The notes beneath the pieces are model-generated. The model was given only the letters and a program-made list of their open reading frames with translations, was not told where the DNA came from and did not search any database. A stretch of DNA of 64,000 nucleotides from Flavobacteriales bacterium (lineage in GTDB: Bacteria; Bacteroidota; Bacteroidia; Flavobacteriales_D; Crocinitomicaceae). The translations under genes were made by a program, and so were the position numbers. Every line of letters begins with the position of its first letter. The stretch's first letter is position 1. Shown here piece by piece: positions 43,796 to 53,077 of the stretch. The DNA is taken from contig CANMHB010000006.1 of assembly GCA_947497485.1 (NCBI GenBank), forward strand, positions 1 to 64,000. Reading direction: 5' to 3'.

Positions 43796-45049
43796 ATGAA
43801 ATATATAATAATTCTACTTTTTTTAATTTTTGGGAAGATATTTTGGGCGCAAGACAGTCTTTCGGTTCTTTTTATTGGTAACAGCTATACATATACATTT
43901 GATTTACCGAATGTTTTTAAAAATCTTGCTAATTCGCTTGGAGATGGGGTTTTCGTTGATTCTAAAACCAATGGTGGATTCACTTTTCAAAATCATGTGA
44001 ATGATCCAATTACTTTTCAGAAGATGCATTCTCAAGACTGGGATTATGTCGTAATACAAGGCCAGAGTCAAGAACCTTCTTTTCCCTACAGTCAAGTTAA
44101 TTCTTCAACACTACCCTATGCAGTTCAACTAGCAGATTCTGTCAAAGCAAATTATTTGTGCTCGCAAGTAAACTACTTCATGACTTGGGGACGTCAAAAT
44201 GGTGATCCTCAATGGGATTCAATCAATACTTTTGATAAAATGAACCTGAGACTTCGAAATGCTTACATGCGAATTGCAGACTCAGCTCAATCTAGTGTCA
44301 CACCGGCTGGTATTGCTTGGAAATACGTCAGAGATAATTTCCCAACAATTAATCTTTTTTCAAGCGATGGCTCACATCCAAGTTTAGCTGGCACATATCT
44401 AAATGCTTGTACCTTCTATGCATCTTTGTTTCATAAATCGCCAGTTGGGTCTCCCTACCTCGCAGGACTTGATCAATTTACAGCAGAAACGCTTCAAAAT
44501 ATTTCAGCCATTGTTGTTTTAGATAGCATGGGAACTTGGAAATTAAAACACCATGATTCACTTGTGCAAGCAAATTTTACGATGAATCAAACAAACCCAC
44601 CTTTTGAATATCATTTTGAGAGTAATACTTCCTATGTTACTAATTTTTTCTGGGAATTTGGTGATGGGCTTTATAGCACTGAGCCTAATCCTAATCACAC
44701 CTACTCTGAATCTGGAGCTTATCAAATAATATTGATAGGAGAAAGTGTTTGTGGTGTTGATACCGCTTTTCAAACAATCCAAATTACCACTACTGAATTA
44801 AATGAATTAGGAAATAATATTGTGAACGTTTTTTCAGATGGAAACGGAAACCTACACCTCGTTTCGAAAATTGCAAACTCTATTGAAAGCTTCAAATTAT
44901 ACAACCTAATTGGAGAAGAAATTTCATATGACATCCTTGAAAAAAGCAACAATCAAATCATAATAAAAAACTCAGAACGTAAAATACTCTTTATTAGAAT
45001 TGAAACGAAATACGGATTGATTAATAAAACAATCTATCTAAATGAATAA
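43796..45049 (+). CDS. Secreted SGNH-hydrolase-like protein with PKD and T9SS sorting domains
   Basis: The 417-residue product has a signal peptide (ends near KIFWAQ), an SGNH/GDSL-type domain at about 22-250 (FIGNSYTYTF with the nucleophile Ser, YVVIQGQSQEP, and DGSHPSLAGTY with the Asp/His pair), a PKD domain (FFWEFGDGLYSTEPNPNHTY) and a T9SS-type C-terminal domain (IESFKLYNLIGEE, ILFIRI). Esterase or carbohydrate deacetylase activity on the cell surface is inferred. Confidence 0.85.
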   Translation: MKYIIILLFLIFGKIFWAQDSLSVLFIGNSYTYTFDLPNVFKNLANSLGDGVFVDSKTNGGFTFQNHVNDPITFQKMHSQDWDYVVIQGQSQEPSFPYSQVNSSTLPYAVQLADSVKANYLCSQVNYFMTWGRQNGDPQWDSINTFDKMNLRLRNAYMRIADSAQSSVTPAGIAWKYVRDNFPTINLFSSDGSHPSLAGTYLNACTFYASLFHKSPVGSPYLAGLDQFTAETLQNISAIVVLDSMGTWKLKHHDSLVQANFTMNQTNPPFEYHFESNTSYVTNFFWEFGDGLYSTEPNPNHTYSESGAYQIILIGESVCGVDTAFQTIQITTTELNELGNNIVNVFSDGNGNLHLVSKIANSIESFKLYNLIGEEISYDILEKSNNQIIIKNSERKILFIRIETKYGLINKTIYLNE

Positions 45050-45184
45050 CACACAAATACATGTTGATTTAGGAACAATATTTTAAATCAAATTATTGAA
45101 CTAATAACTATCCATGGATTGTCAAAAAAACAAAATGTTTACTTTTACCAATAAGGAAATTTTAAAATTAATTTTTGAATTAAA

Positions 45185-45946
45185 ATGAAAATCATATCGT
45201 TCAACGTAAATGGAATTCGTGCGATTGTTGCAAAATCTTTTATTACTGATATGAAAGAGCTCAATCCTGATGTTATTTGTCTTCAGGAAACAAAAGCTAC
45301 GGAAGAACAAGTTAAAGAAACAGTTGCCCCATTGAACGGATATCATGTTTATGCCCATCATGCGGATCGAAAAGGATATTCTGGAACGGCTATTTTAAGC
45401 AAAGAAAAACCGTTACATGTTTCATACAAAACGGGCATGGATGATCATGACATGGAAGGAAGAACGGTCTGTTTGGAATTTGAAAAGTTCTATTTAGTAA
45501 ACGTATATGTTCCGAATTCCGGAAGTGAATTGCTGCGTTTGGAATACAGGCAAAAATGGGACAAAGATTTCCTGAGTTATTTAAAAAAACTTGAAAACAA
45601 AAAACCAGTCGTTGTTTGCGGAGATTTTAATGTTGCGCACAGGGCAATTGATCTGGCTAGACCAAAAGAGAATTATAATAAAGCTGCAGGTTTTATGCAA
45701 GAGGAAATAGATGGAATGGATGCATTTACACAAAATGGATTAGTAGATACTTTTCGTCATTTTAACGGAGATGAAATAAAATATACTTGGTGGAGCTATC
45801 GCGCAGGAGCTCGAGGGAAGAATATTGGATGGAGAATCGATTATTTTTTAGTGTCTCAAAAGTTTATTCCTGAAGTAAAAAATGCTTTCATTCTAAACGA
45901 AATAATGGGTTCTGACCATTGTCCAGTAGGAATAACATTAAAATAA
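45185..45946 (+). CDS. xth: Exodeoxyribonuclease III
   Basis: This 253-residue AP endonuclease/3' exonuclease of base-excision repair keeps IISFNVNGIRA, CLQETKA (catalytic Glu), YVPNSG, VCGDFNVAHRAIDLARPK (Asp/Asn), WSYRAGARGKNIGWRIDY and SDHCPVGI (His). The length is normal. It is followed after 33 nt by a secreted protein of the same fold. Confidence 0.95.
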   Translation: MKIISFNVNGIRAIVAKSFITDMKELNPDVICLQETKATEEQVKETVAPLNGYHVYAHHADRKGYSGTAILSKEKPLHVSYKTGMDDHDMEGRTVCLEFEKFYLVNVYVPNSGSELLRLEYRQKWDKDFLSYLKKLENKKPVVVCGDFNVAHRAIDLARPKENYNKAAGFMQEEIDGMDAFTQNGLVDTFRHFNGDEIKYTWWSYRAGARGKNIGWRIDYFLVSQKFIPEVKNAFILNEIMGSDHCPVGITLK

Positions 45947-45979
45947 CGTTCATTTAATTTTAAATCTCGAAATTCGCTA

Positions 45980-46942
45980 ATGCTAAAATTGATGCACATG
46001 AGAAACCTTCTTTTCATATCAATGATTGTAACAATGAATCTTGCTTACAGTCAAAAATCTATAAAAATCGCCTTCTATAATACCGAAAACTTTTTCGACA
46101 CGATTGATGGTTCAAATGATGATGCTGAGTTTCTTCCTTCGTCTAAATTGAAATGGAATAACGAAAAATATCAGGAAAAGAAAAAACACATAACCGAAAT
46201 AATTACAGCGCTTAATTTTCCTTTAATTATGGGGTTTTGTGAAATAGAAAACAAAGAAGTTCTTTCAGATTTGATAGCAAGTCATAAAAAATTAAAGCGC
46301 TTCGATATTGTGCATTATGACAGCCCTGACCTTCGGGGGATTGATGTAGGTTTCATCTACAATAAACATCTTTTAAAATTATTAGATTCAGGAAATATCC
46401 GATTCACCCTTCCTGGCGATAGTGAGCCTCGATCAAGAGATATTGTTTGGGCTAAATTTGCCATGAAAAAAGACACCATTTTTGCAATGGTTAACCATTG
46501 GCCAAGCCGAAGAACCAATGATAGTGAACCAAAACGGATTAAGGCTGCAGAAAGTGCCAGATTATTTATCGATTCCTTATTAACTAAGAATCCGAATACA
46601 AAAATTGTTTTTATGGGGGATTTAAACGATCATCCAGAAGACAAAGCGCCTTCGCTCATTTCAGAAAAACTTACACCTATGATTGTGAAATCATCTGGTG
46701 AATTTGGCGGAACACATGCATACAAACAAGAATGGGGAATTTTGGATCATATTATGGTTTCAGCAGGATTTTCAACAGGGAAAATATCTGTGATTCCGAA
46801 TTCCGGAAAAATTAATAGTTTTCCATTTTTAATGGAGGAATACAAGGGATTTAAACAGCCAAAGAGAACCTATGTAGGTGAAAAATACCTTGGAGGATAT
46901 TCAGATCATCTTCCAGTATCGATTGATTTAATTCTAAAGTGA
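45980..46942 (+). CDS. Secreted endonuclease/exonuclease/phosphatase-fold protein
   Basis: The 320-residue product carries a signal peptide (MRNLLFISMIVTMNLAYSQ; the start could be the ATG at 45998) and an EEP domain: IKIAFYNTENFFDT, GFCEIENKEVL, VNHWPSRR, MGDLNDHPED and SDHLPVSI. This subtype is common in Bacteroidota as an exported phosphatase/nuclease, probably for phosphate or nucleotide scavenging. It overlaps the convergent WD40 gene by 9 nt. Confidence 0.9.
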   Translation: MLKLMHMRNLLFISMIVTMNLAYSQKSIKIAFYNTENFFDTIDGSNDDAEFLPSSKLKWNNEKYQEKKKHITEIITALNFPLIMGFCEIENKEVLSDLIASHKKLKRFDIVHYDSPDLRGIDVGFIYNKHLLKLLDSGNIRFTLPGDSEPRSRDIVWAKFAMKKDTIFAMVNHWPSRRTNDSEPKRIKAAESARLFIDSLLTKNPNTKIVFMGDLNDHPEDKAPSLISEKLTPMIVKSSGEFGGTHAYKQEWGILDHIMVSAGFSTGKISVIPNSGKINSFPFLMEEYKGFKQPKRTYVGEKYLGGYSDHLPVSIDLILK

Positions 46943-47830
46943 TTGAATTCTCCTAAATAGTTTTATTGAACGGTCATCACTGCAAGTTGCAAAACTAGAA
47001 TCACTAATTTTCATGATTGAATTTACAGAGTGTTTATGCCCTCTGGATTTAGCATCAATTTTTTGAATAACAGATAACTCATTTGCATCCCAAATTTTGA
47101 TTGATTTATCTCTACTTATTGATACAAATACGTTTTCATTCAAAAATTCAATGTCGTAAATAACAAAATTGTGGGCCGGTATGCTTTTTAGACATTTTTT
47201 TGAATCTAGGTCCCAAAGCTTTAAATGTGCGTCTTTACCACCCGTTAGAATCTGATTTTCTTTAACTGAAACGCAAGTTGCCCCATCATGGTGTGCATAA
47301 AATTCATCTATTTGATTGTAAAATTCCGTTTCTATAATTCGAATTGTTCCGTCTTGGCAAGCTAAAAACAATTTAGAACCATCATGATTTAATCTTAATC
47401 GCCTAATTTTCCCACATGCAAAGGGAAGAAATACTTTAAGATTCAAAGTTAAACTGTCCCAAACGGCAATATTTCCGTCGGCATCACTTGTGTAGAATTC
47501 GTTTTTTAATTTATTTTCTAGAGCATAAAAAATTGCAGAACGATGTTGTTGGTAAAATTTGATCTCCTTTTTTAATCTCAAATCAAAAATATGTAAATCA
47601 CCATTTTCCAAGCCGACAACTAACTTGGATTGATCTTCAATTAAACAAATCGAATAAGGTGATTTTTCAAATCGAATTGCAAATTTGTCTTGTGTTTCAG
47701 AAGTTAAATCCCACCTCGCAACAAATTTGTCTGAAGCTGCAGAATAAATATAATTTCCGTCAAATGCTAGTGAAAAAATTTGTCCAGCGTGACCAATAAA
47801 TTCTTTCGATTTCTCAAAAAATGGAATCAT
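46934..47830 (-). CDS. WD40-repeat protein
   Basis: The 298-residue cytosolic protein consists of about seven WD40-type blades (for example FIGHAGQIFSLAFDGNYI, ARWDLTS, LKLWDLDSKKCLKSI, IKIWDANELSVIQKI and ATCSDDRSIKLF), enough for one closed propeller. It presumably mediates protein contacts; the partner is unknown. Its ATG overlaps the stop of the ComA-like gene by 4 nt, so the two are coupled. Confidence 0.88.
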   Translation of the reverse strand: MIPFFEKSKEFIGHAGQIFSLAFDGNYIYSAASDKFVARWDLTSETQDKFAIRFEKSPYSICLIEDQSKLVVGLENGDLHIFDLRLKKEIKFYQQHRSAIFYALENKLKNEFYTSDADGNIAVWDSLTLNLKVFLPFACGKIRRLRLNHDGSKLFLACQDGTIRIIETEFYNQIDEFYAHHDGATCVSVKENQILTGGKDAHLKLWDLDSKKCLKSIPAHNFVIYDIEFLNENVFVSISRDKSIKIWDANELSVIQKIDAKSRGHKHSVNSIMKISDSSFATCSDDRSIKLFRRIQSL

Positions 47831-48648
47831 TCTGCTTCCTCGTCAACTTCCTCTTCGTCGTTTACTTGCTTTAATCTATCAGCAAAATCTTTCGGCAAAA
47901 ACTCAAAGAAAGTATCTCCGCGAAGTCCGAGCCTCAAGCATTCTAATGGAATAATATCATTTGGAGCGATATTTCCCAAATTAACTTCTGCACCAAAAAG
48001 TTTAATGAACCACACTTGTTGATTTTTCTGAGGAGCCTCCCATAGAATATTTTCTGGCGCTACTTTAGCAATAATCCTGTTTATAAGCAATGTATGAGCT
48101 GTTCCATTGGGACGAAAAACACCTACATTGCCGGCCTCACGTCCTTCTGCAATCACTTTCCAACTGCCTGCTTCAAGTTCTGCACTCATTAAACGCACCC
48201 ATTTGGCAGGTGAAATTAATATTCCCGAATCCTTTGAACCAACTTCTGACAATACTGTTCGATTCTTCGCAATTTTTGAAATCAATTCACACTTTTCATC
48301 GTGCGGAATAATGATTGATCCATCAGAAACCTCAGCCAAATCCAAATCATACTTGTCAAGTAACTTCAAATAATCATTAAACTTGCCTCTTGCGTAGAAA
48401 GCCTCGAACAAAGTACCTCCAAAATATGGTCGAATTCCTGCTTGCTTGTATAATTTAATTTTCTCCTCGAGTTTATTTGTCACGAAGGACGTTCCAAAAC
48501 CAAATTTCACCAAATCTGTTAAATGTTCCGATGCTTCAATAAAGTGCTCGGTTTCAGTTAAACCCAAGCCTTTATCCATCATCATTGTAACACCTTTATT
48601 ACGAGGTTTTTCGCTTCTTTTTGGTATGTATGATAATTTAAAATTCAT
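47827..48648 (-). CDS. ComA-like phosphosulfolactate synthase family protein
   Basis: The 273-residue TIM-barrel-type product has the ComA family pattern: KPRNKGVTMMMDKGL, LVKFGFGTSFV, GTLFEAFYARGKF, AEVSDGSIIIPHDEK, VLSEVGSKD and KVIAEGREAGNVG. ComA joins sulfite to phosphoenolpyruvate giving phosphosulfolactate. In Bacteroidota homologues are linked to making the sulfonate head group of sulfonolipids, which are typical of gliding members; that role here is inferred. The acidic tail (NDEEEVDEEAE) is unusual. It overlaps the WD40 gene by 4 nt. Confidence 0.83.
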   Translation of the reverse strand: MNFKLSYIPKRSEKPRNKGVTMMMDKGLGLTETEHFIEASEHLTDLVKFGFGTSFVTNKLEEKIKLYKQAGIRPYFGGTLFEAFYARGKFNDYLKLLDKYDLDLAEVSDGSIIIPHDEKCELISKIAKNRTVLSEVGSKDSGILISPAKWVRLMSAELEAGSWKVIAEGREAGNVGVFRPNGTAHTLLINRIIAKVAPENILWEAPQKNQQVWFIKLFGAEVNLGNIAPNDIIPLECLRLGLRGDTFFEFLPKDFADRLKQVNDEEEVDEEAE

Positions 48649-48650
48649 TT

Positions 48651-50051
48651 TTAATCCTGTGATAAGTTCAAAAAATCCTGATCATCCAATAAATCTGGAT
48701 TAATCTCAAAAATCGTTTTAGCTTTTTTCTCGTTTTCATTTAGACAATCAACAAACAAACTTTTTGCATTATCCCTCTGTCCTAAAATCCAATATAAGTT
48801 TACTTCTAGAATTTTTGCAATCGGATTCGAATCGTTCTCTGAATTGAATTCTTGTAACTTTCTAAAAGCCTCAATAGGTGATTTTTCGGTCAATAGATTA
48901 ATGTAATCAGACAAACAATCTTCATCTGTTGAGTCTAGTTCCAATGATTTTACATAATTTTCAATGGCCAAATCCCATTCTTCGATTTTTTCGTAAGCTC
49001 CAGCGAGGACGTGATAAATCCCTGCATTTAACGGATCTAATTCAAGCGCTTTTTGAATTAACACAATCCCTTCTCTCGTTTTACCCTCCAAATCATCAAT
49101 GATTCCTAATCCTAACCAAGCCTCTGGGAGCATAGGTGCCAACTCCAAACTCTTTCTATAAAAATGACGAGCTAATTCAAACTCATTTAATTGTTCGTGT
49201 GCCTCACCGATGTAACATAGGGCCATCGCATCATCTCCGTCAAGTCGCATACACTCATGAAAATGCTCAATTGATTTGTGATATTTTTCTTGCGACAAAT
49301 AAGCGTTTCCGAGATTAAAATGCGCTGGTCCAAAATCAGCATTAATCAAAATGGAATAATCGTAAGCCCAAATCGCTTTTTCGTAATTTTCTAGTTTGCT
49401 GTATGTATTACCGAGATTATACCAAGCTGTAAAAGAATAAGGATTTTCATCAATAAATTCGGTGTAACAATTTATAGCTTGCTCATAATCCCCCATGTGA
49501 TCGTAACAATAAGCTATTTCATATAGAGCGCCTTCATTCGAACTATTGAATTTTAGGGCCTCCTTCAAAACTTCTACTGCCTCTTTAAATTGATTCAAAT
49601 TTTGATACTCCATTGCCATGTCCATGTAAATTTCATCCCGATCTTCTGGATCACAAATTTCCATAGCCATTCGAAAATATCGAATTGAATTACGAGCATC
49701 TTTTAACTGACTAAATAAGGCCGCTTTCGTTAATAAAATTTCAGCTGATGCCATTTCAGTTTTCTCCAATTGATTTATGATTTCAAGAGCGTCATTCAAC
49801 AACCCCATTCCACTTAATGACTGAGCTTGTCTTAATTTAAAAAGTGAATTATAACCAAAATGATAAATACCCAATTCAGATGCAGATTTTGCTTTTGCAT
49901 ATTGACCATTAATGATATAATGATCTATAATTGCCTCCAAACGATCACTATCTATAAATCCTATTGAATTCCCTTTGAGATGAGCTTCAAATTGCTCAAT
50001 ATCGTCGTTTAAACTGCTCTCAGAAAAATCATCATCTTCGTCGTCAAACAT
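48651..50051 (-). CDS. Tetratricopeptide repeat protein
   Basis: The 466-residue product starts with an acidic segment (FDDEDDDFSESSLNDD) and contains about ten TPR units, such as AWYNLGNTYSKLENYEKAIWAYDY and AHFNLGNAYLSQEKYHKSIEHF. No signal peptide is present, so it is a cytosolic scaffold. It lies 2 nt before the ComA-like gene on the same strand. A TATCTTTA element about 15-23 nt upstream of the ATG may be its promoter. Confidence 0.88.
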   Translation of the reverse strand: MFDDEDDDFSESSLNDDIEQFEAHLKGNSIGFIDSDRLEAIIDHYIINGQYAKAKSASELGIYHFGYNSLFKLRQAQSLSGMGLLNDALEIINQLEKTEMASAEILLTKAALFSQLKDARNSIRYFRMAMEICDPEDRDEIYMDMAMEYQNLNQFKEAVEVLKEALKFNSSNEGALYEIAYCYDHMGDYEQAINCYTEFIDENPYSFTAWYNLGNTYSKLENYEKAIWAYDYSILINADFGPAHFNLGNAYLSQEKYHKSIEHFHECMRLDGDDAMALCYIGEAHEQLNEFELARHFYRKSLELAPMLPEAWLGLGIIDDLEGKTREGIVLIQKALELDPLNAGIYHVLAGAYEKIEEWDLAIENYVKSLELDSTDEDCLSDYINLLTEKSPIEAFRKLQEFNSENDSNPIAKILEVNLYWILGQRDNAKSLFVDCLNENEKKAKTIFEINPDLLDDQDFLNLSQD

Positions 50052-50139
50052 GCTTTGGCTTTTAAAGAATAAAGATACAACCTTTAAAAGTTACAACGAA
50101 ATTTAGTTTTGCTTATTTTCCAACATTGTTAAAAACTTG

Positions 50140-50174
50140 AAAAACACCCCAAATAATTGATGCTAAATGGGGTG
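50140..50174 (-). terminator. Rho-independent terminator ending the guaB-to-lipoprotein run
   Basis: On the minus strand CACCCCA (50174-50168) pairs with TGGGGTG (50151-50145) around a 16-nt AT-rich loop, followed by TTTTT (50144-50140). It begins 13 nt after the stop of the small lipoprotein gene and isolates this unit from the TPR gene. Confidence 0.78.
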
Positions 50175-50186
50175 CTTAATTTTCGA

Positions 50187-50402
50187 TTAATGACCGTGAC
50201 AATGAACCTCATAGGTGCCAGTGGAATCGGTGTAAGTTCCTTGTGCCTCTAAATTCTCGAGTGCTTCACCACAATATTCACCCATTTCAACTTCAGCTCC
50301 AGCCTTATCATAATGGCAATCATGACATTCGTCACGCTTACACGAATAAAGTGCCAATGAGATGGCCACAACAACTGAGCTTTTAAGAACTACTTTTTTC
50401 AT
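50187..50402 (-). CDS. Small Cys/His-rich lipoprotein
   Basis: The 71-residue product has a signal peptide with lipobox LALYSC, then a short domain dense in potential metal ligands (CKRDECHDCHYDK, EYCGEAL, HCHGH at the very C terminus). No family is recognised. It overlaps the upstream TonB receptor gene by 4 nt, which suggests a joint role in binding or sensing a metal ion outside the inner membrane. Confidence 0.75.
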   Translation of the reverse strand: MKKVVLKSSVVVAISLALYSCKRDECHDCHYDKAGAEVEMGEYCGEALENLEAQGTYTDSTGTYEVHCHGH

Positions 50403-52648
50403 AACTTATTTGATTTTAGATTTTGATTGATTAAAAAATTGAGACTTAAATAAAAATTTCTTCCCATTCCTGGCATTTCAATATTCTTTAGTCGGGAAAG
50501 GTGATCGATAAATTGTTCGTTGAAAATATTCTTACATCCAATAGCAAGACTGATGGTTTGTTTTAAATTGATAGATGCATTCAAGGAAACGTTCACTAAA
50601 TTGTATGCTTTTGTTGGCAATTCATTAAATGCAACTTTATTTTGAGCCGCCATAAAGGTGTGTTGTACAATGAAATCTTTTAATTGAAATTTCTTGCCAA
50701 CATTGAATGAATAACGCAAGCTTGTATTCAAACGGGAAGGAGGAAGGAGTGAAATGCTGCTGTCGGATTGTGTAAACGTATTTATCAAAGAAAAATTCGA
50801 TTCTACATGGAGGTTGTGCGCAAAATGAGGATGGTAATGAACACCAAAATCACTTCCATAAAACAAAACAGCATTGGTTTGCTCAAAGTTGAAAACTGGA
50901 ATCCCATCTACCAAGGAATCAATAGGTTGCAGATAGATGTAATTGGTAATGTAATTGACGTATGGATTTACTACCAAAGCCAAATGTTCATTTTTATACT
51001 CAAACGTTAAATCGAGCTGCGTGGCTTTCTCAGGTTTTAAGTTTACGTCGCCAATTTCAAAGCGAAGAGCTCCGTGATGAAATCCGTTGGCGAGCAGTTC
51101 CGTCAAATGAGGGGCTCTAAATCCACTCGAGATGTTTGTTCGAAAGGTAAAATTGTTAGTATTATAGACCAAACCGAGAGCGGCATTTGGGGCACTGTAA
51201 TTTTTTGTTATCGGATTATTTATTTCCTTTGTCTCGAATGCTTTCAAAATACGTAAATCATATCGAACTCCAGCTTGGAATATCCAACGACCCCAATCGT
51301 AAACCCAATTTGCAAACAGGCCGTTATCAAAGGTGTTTGCGTTCGGAATTAATATATCTGAAGCGTTTTGTGCATTTGCATTATTCTGCGCCATTCCCTG
51401 AATACCGATTGTCAATTTAGAGGAATTCGACCATTTTTTATTCCATTTCATGGAGTAAAGTCCATTGTTTAATCGCATACTTAAACTTGGAATGGTCACT
51501 TTTTCATCGTATTCAATCAAACGATTACTTGTTGCTCCAACGAAAAATTGCAAGTCACTGGATTTGAAAAACCATTTGTTGTCAAATGAAAGAAAGTGAT
51601 TTTGAAAAAACTGTGCAGGTAACTCGTATTTTCGTTTTTGCAGAGTCACTTGGAAATCAGAGAAAACAGCTAAACTATCGTGCGTATGTCCAGGAATTCC
51701 AGTAACAGAAGCATTGAAGGCATAGCGAAGATGATGAACACTATTTTTTCCATTAAATGAAAGTGCATATTTCAGAACGGATTCATCGAAACGCGAGTTT
51801 TTGGCAAACTTTCCATTTGGTAGCTGAAAATCAGCGTGATTCGAATAACTTCCACCGATGAGCCAACGCAGTTTTTTTCGAGATTCTTTGTATAAAAACC
51901 GAACCGAACCGCCTTGTGTATTTGATTGATAAAGACTTTGAACGCTTAACGAACGCGTGTTGGTTGCAGCATACGGTTCGTCGGAAAAATAAAGAACTCC
52001 GCCCAATGCATCCGCTCCGTAAAGCAAAGAGGCAGGACCTTTGATCACTTCAACAGATCCGATTCCAATTTCTGATAAACCCATTCCGTGATCGCCTCCC
52101 CATTGTTGACCTTCGATTCTCAATCCGTTTAGAAGGGTAACAACACGCATTCCTTGCAAACCGCGAATTACGGGTTTAGAGATTCCATTTCCTAAACTAG
52201 ACTGATAAACACCCGGTATTTTGGCAATCGCTTCTCCTAAATTCATCGTAGCGACTCCATTCAAATCCGACAATTTCCTTGTTTCAACGTGAAAAGGAGA
52301 TTTGTTTTGCATCACGTTAGCTCCAGTTGAAACAGTTATTTCTTCCAAATCAACGTGCTTTTCGGTTAACTTTATTTCGATCGCATTTGAATTCGAAAAA
52401 GAAAAATTTAAAATTTCTGTTTTAAATCCAACAGCTCCGACTTTCAATTGAATGTTCTCCGGGAAATTTCCTTCGAAGATAAATTCGCCTTTAAGATTCG
52501 AATACGTGCGATCACCCGTTTCGATTATTTGTATTTGAGCGGCATCAATTCCGAGGTTTGTTTCCTTGGTTTTTATGACGCCTGTCAATTTCTTTTGACC
52601 ATATACTGCGAAAGAAAAGAGTATAAAGCCTAATAAAATTCTTTTCAT
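50399..52648 (-). CDS. TonB-dependent receptor, probable metal or metallophore uptake
   Basis: The 749-residue outer-membrane receptor has a signal peptide (about 1-17), a CarboxypepD_reg-like domain (20-95), a plug (105-220; GEAIAKIPGVYQSS, PVIRGLQGMRVVTLLNGLR, GPASLLYGADALGG) and a barrel ending MGRNFYLSLNFLI. The His-containing QQWGGDHGMGLS plug loop resembles ZnuD-like receptors. Small Cys/His-rich proteins on both sides support zinc or copper as cargo, but this is inference. Confidence 0.87.
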   Translation of the reverse strand: MKRILLGFILFSFAVYGQKKLTGVIKTKETNLGIDAAQIQIIETGDRTYSNLKGEFIFEGNFPENIQLKVGAVGFKTEILNFSFSNSNAIEIKLTEKHVDLEEITVSTGANVMQNKSPFHVETRKLSDLNGVATMNLGEAIAKIPGVYQSSLGNGISKPVIRGLQGMRVVTLLNGLRIEGQQWGGDHGMGLSEIGIGSVEVIKGPASLLYGADALGGVLYFSDEPYAATNTRSLSVQSLYQSNTQGGSVRFLYKESRKKLRWLIGGSYSNHADFQLPNGKFAKNSRFDESVLKYALSFNGKNSVHHLRYAFNASVTGIPGHTHDSLAVFSDFQVTLQKRKYELPAQFFQNHFLSFDNKWFFKSSDLQFFVGATSNRLIEYDEKVTIPSLSMRLNNGLYSMKWNKKWSNSSKLTIGIQGMAQNNANAQNASDILIPNANTFDNGLFANWVYDWGRWIFQAGVRYDLRILKAFETKEINNPITKNYSAPNAALGLVYNTNNFTFRTNISSGFRAPHLTELLANGFHHGALRFEIGDVNLKPEKATQLDLTFEYKNEHLALVVNPYVNYITNYIYLQPIDSLVDGIPVFNFEQTNAVLFYGSDFGVHYHPHFAHNLHVESNFSLINTFTQSDSSISLLPPSRLNTSLRYSFNVGKKFQLKDFIVQHTFMAAQNKVAFNELPTKAYNLVNVSLNASINLKQTISLAIGCKNIFNEQFIDHLSRLKNIEMPGMGRNFYLSLNFLINQNLKSNKL

Positions 52649-52759
52649 TGATTACCTTCTTTGAAAATTTTATTTCTTAATAACAATAACTGAAATTCCC
52701 AAGAAATTAGGAATTAATTCATTTATACCCTCAAAAAAACATATAGTATAAATGAAAAA

Positions 52760-53068
52760 CTAAATTGTTAGAGAAGGTGGGCCACGTAGGGCAAGTAAAT
52801 CAAATGAAGGGATAGATACTTCTTCAAAAAGGATGTCTTTAACGACTGAAACAACTGATTTTTGAATTTGGAAAAAATCATAAGAATGAACCGTAAACAC
52901 ACTTAAATCGTGGTCACAGAAATCACAATCAACTGATTTTTCTGTAAAAACTTTTTCTTTTGAATTTGAAGTTTCAATTTTATGATCACAATCATGCCAC
53001 CAAGATTTTGGTGTATTCAAAATGAATACGCTTAATAACAAGATTATGGAAACAATTCTATACTTCAC
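52760..53068 (-). CDS. Small secreted His/Asp/Cys-rich protein of metal-receptor loci
   Basis: The 102-residue product (GTG start) has a signal-type helix (YRIVSIILLLSVFILN) and a ligand-rich segment (WWHDCDHKIE, VDCDFCDHDLSVF), and ends in LRGPPSLTI. From memory, short proteins with this C-terminal RGPP ending occur beside TonB receptors in Bacteroidota; the function is unknown. It lies 111 nt before the receptor and 9 nt after moxR on the same strand. A periplasmic metal-binding role is possible. Confidence 0.7.
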   Translation of the reverse strand: MKYRIVSIILLLSVFILNTPKSWWHDCDHKIETSNSKEKVFTEKSVDCDFCDHDLSVFTVHSYDFFQIQKSVVSVVKDILFEEVSIPSFDLLALRGPPSLTI

Positions 53069-53077
53069 ACTACAAAA

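Noticed and set aside
45064-45091. Inverted repeat TTGATTTA/TAAATCAA after the SGNH gene as terminator
   Set aside because: The stem is AT-only apart from one pair, the loop is 12 nt and no T tract follows.
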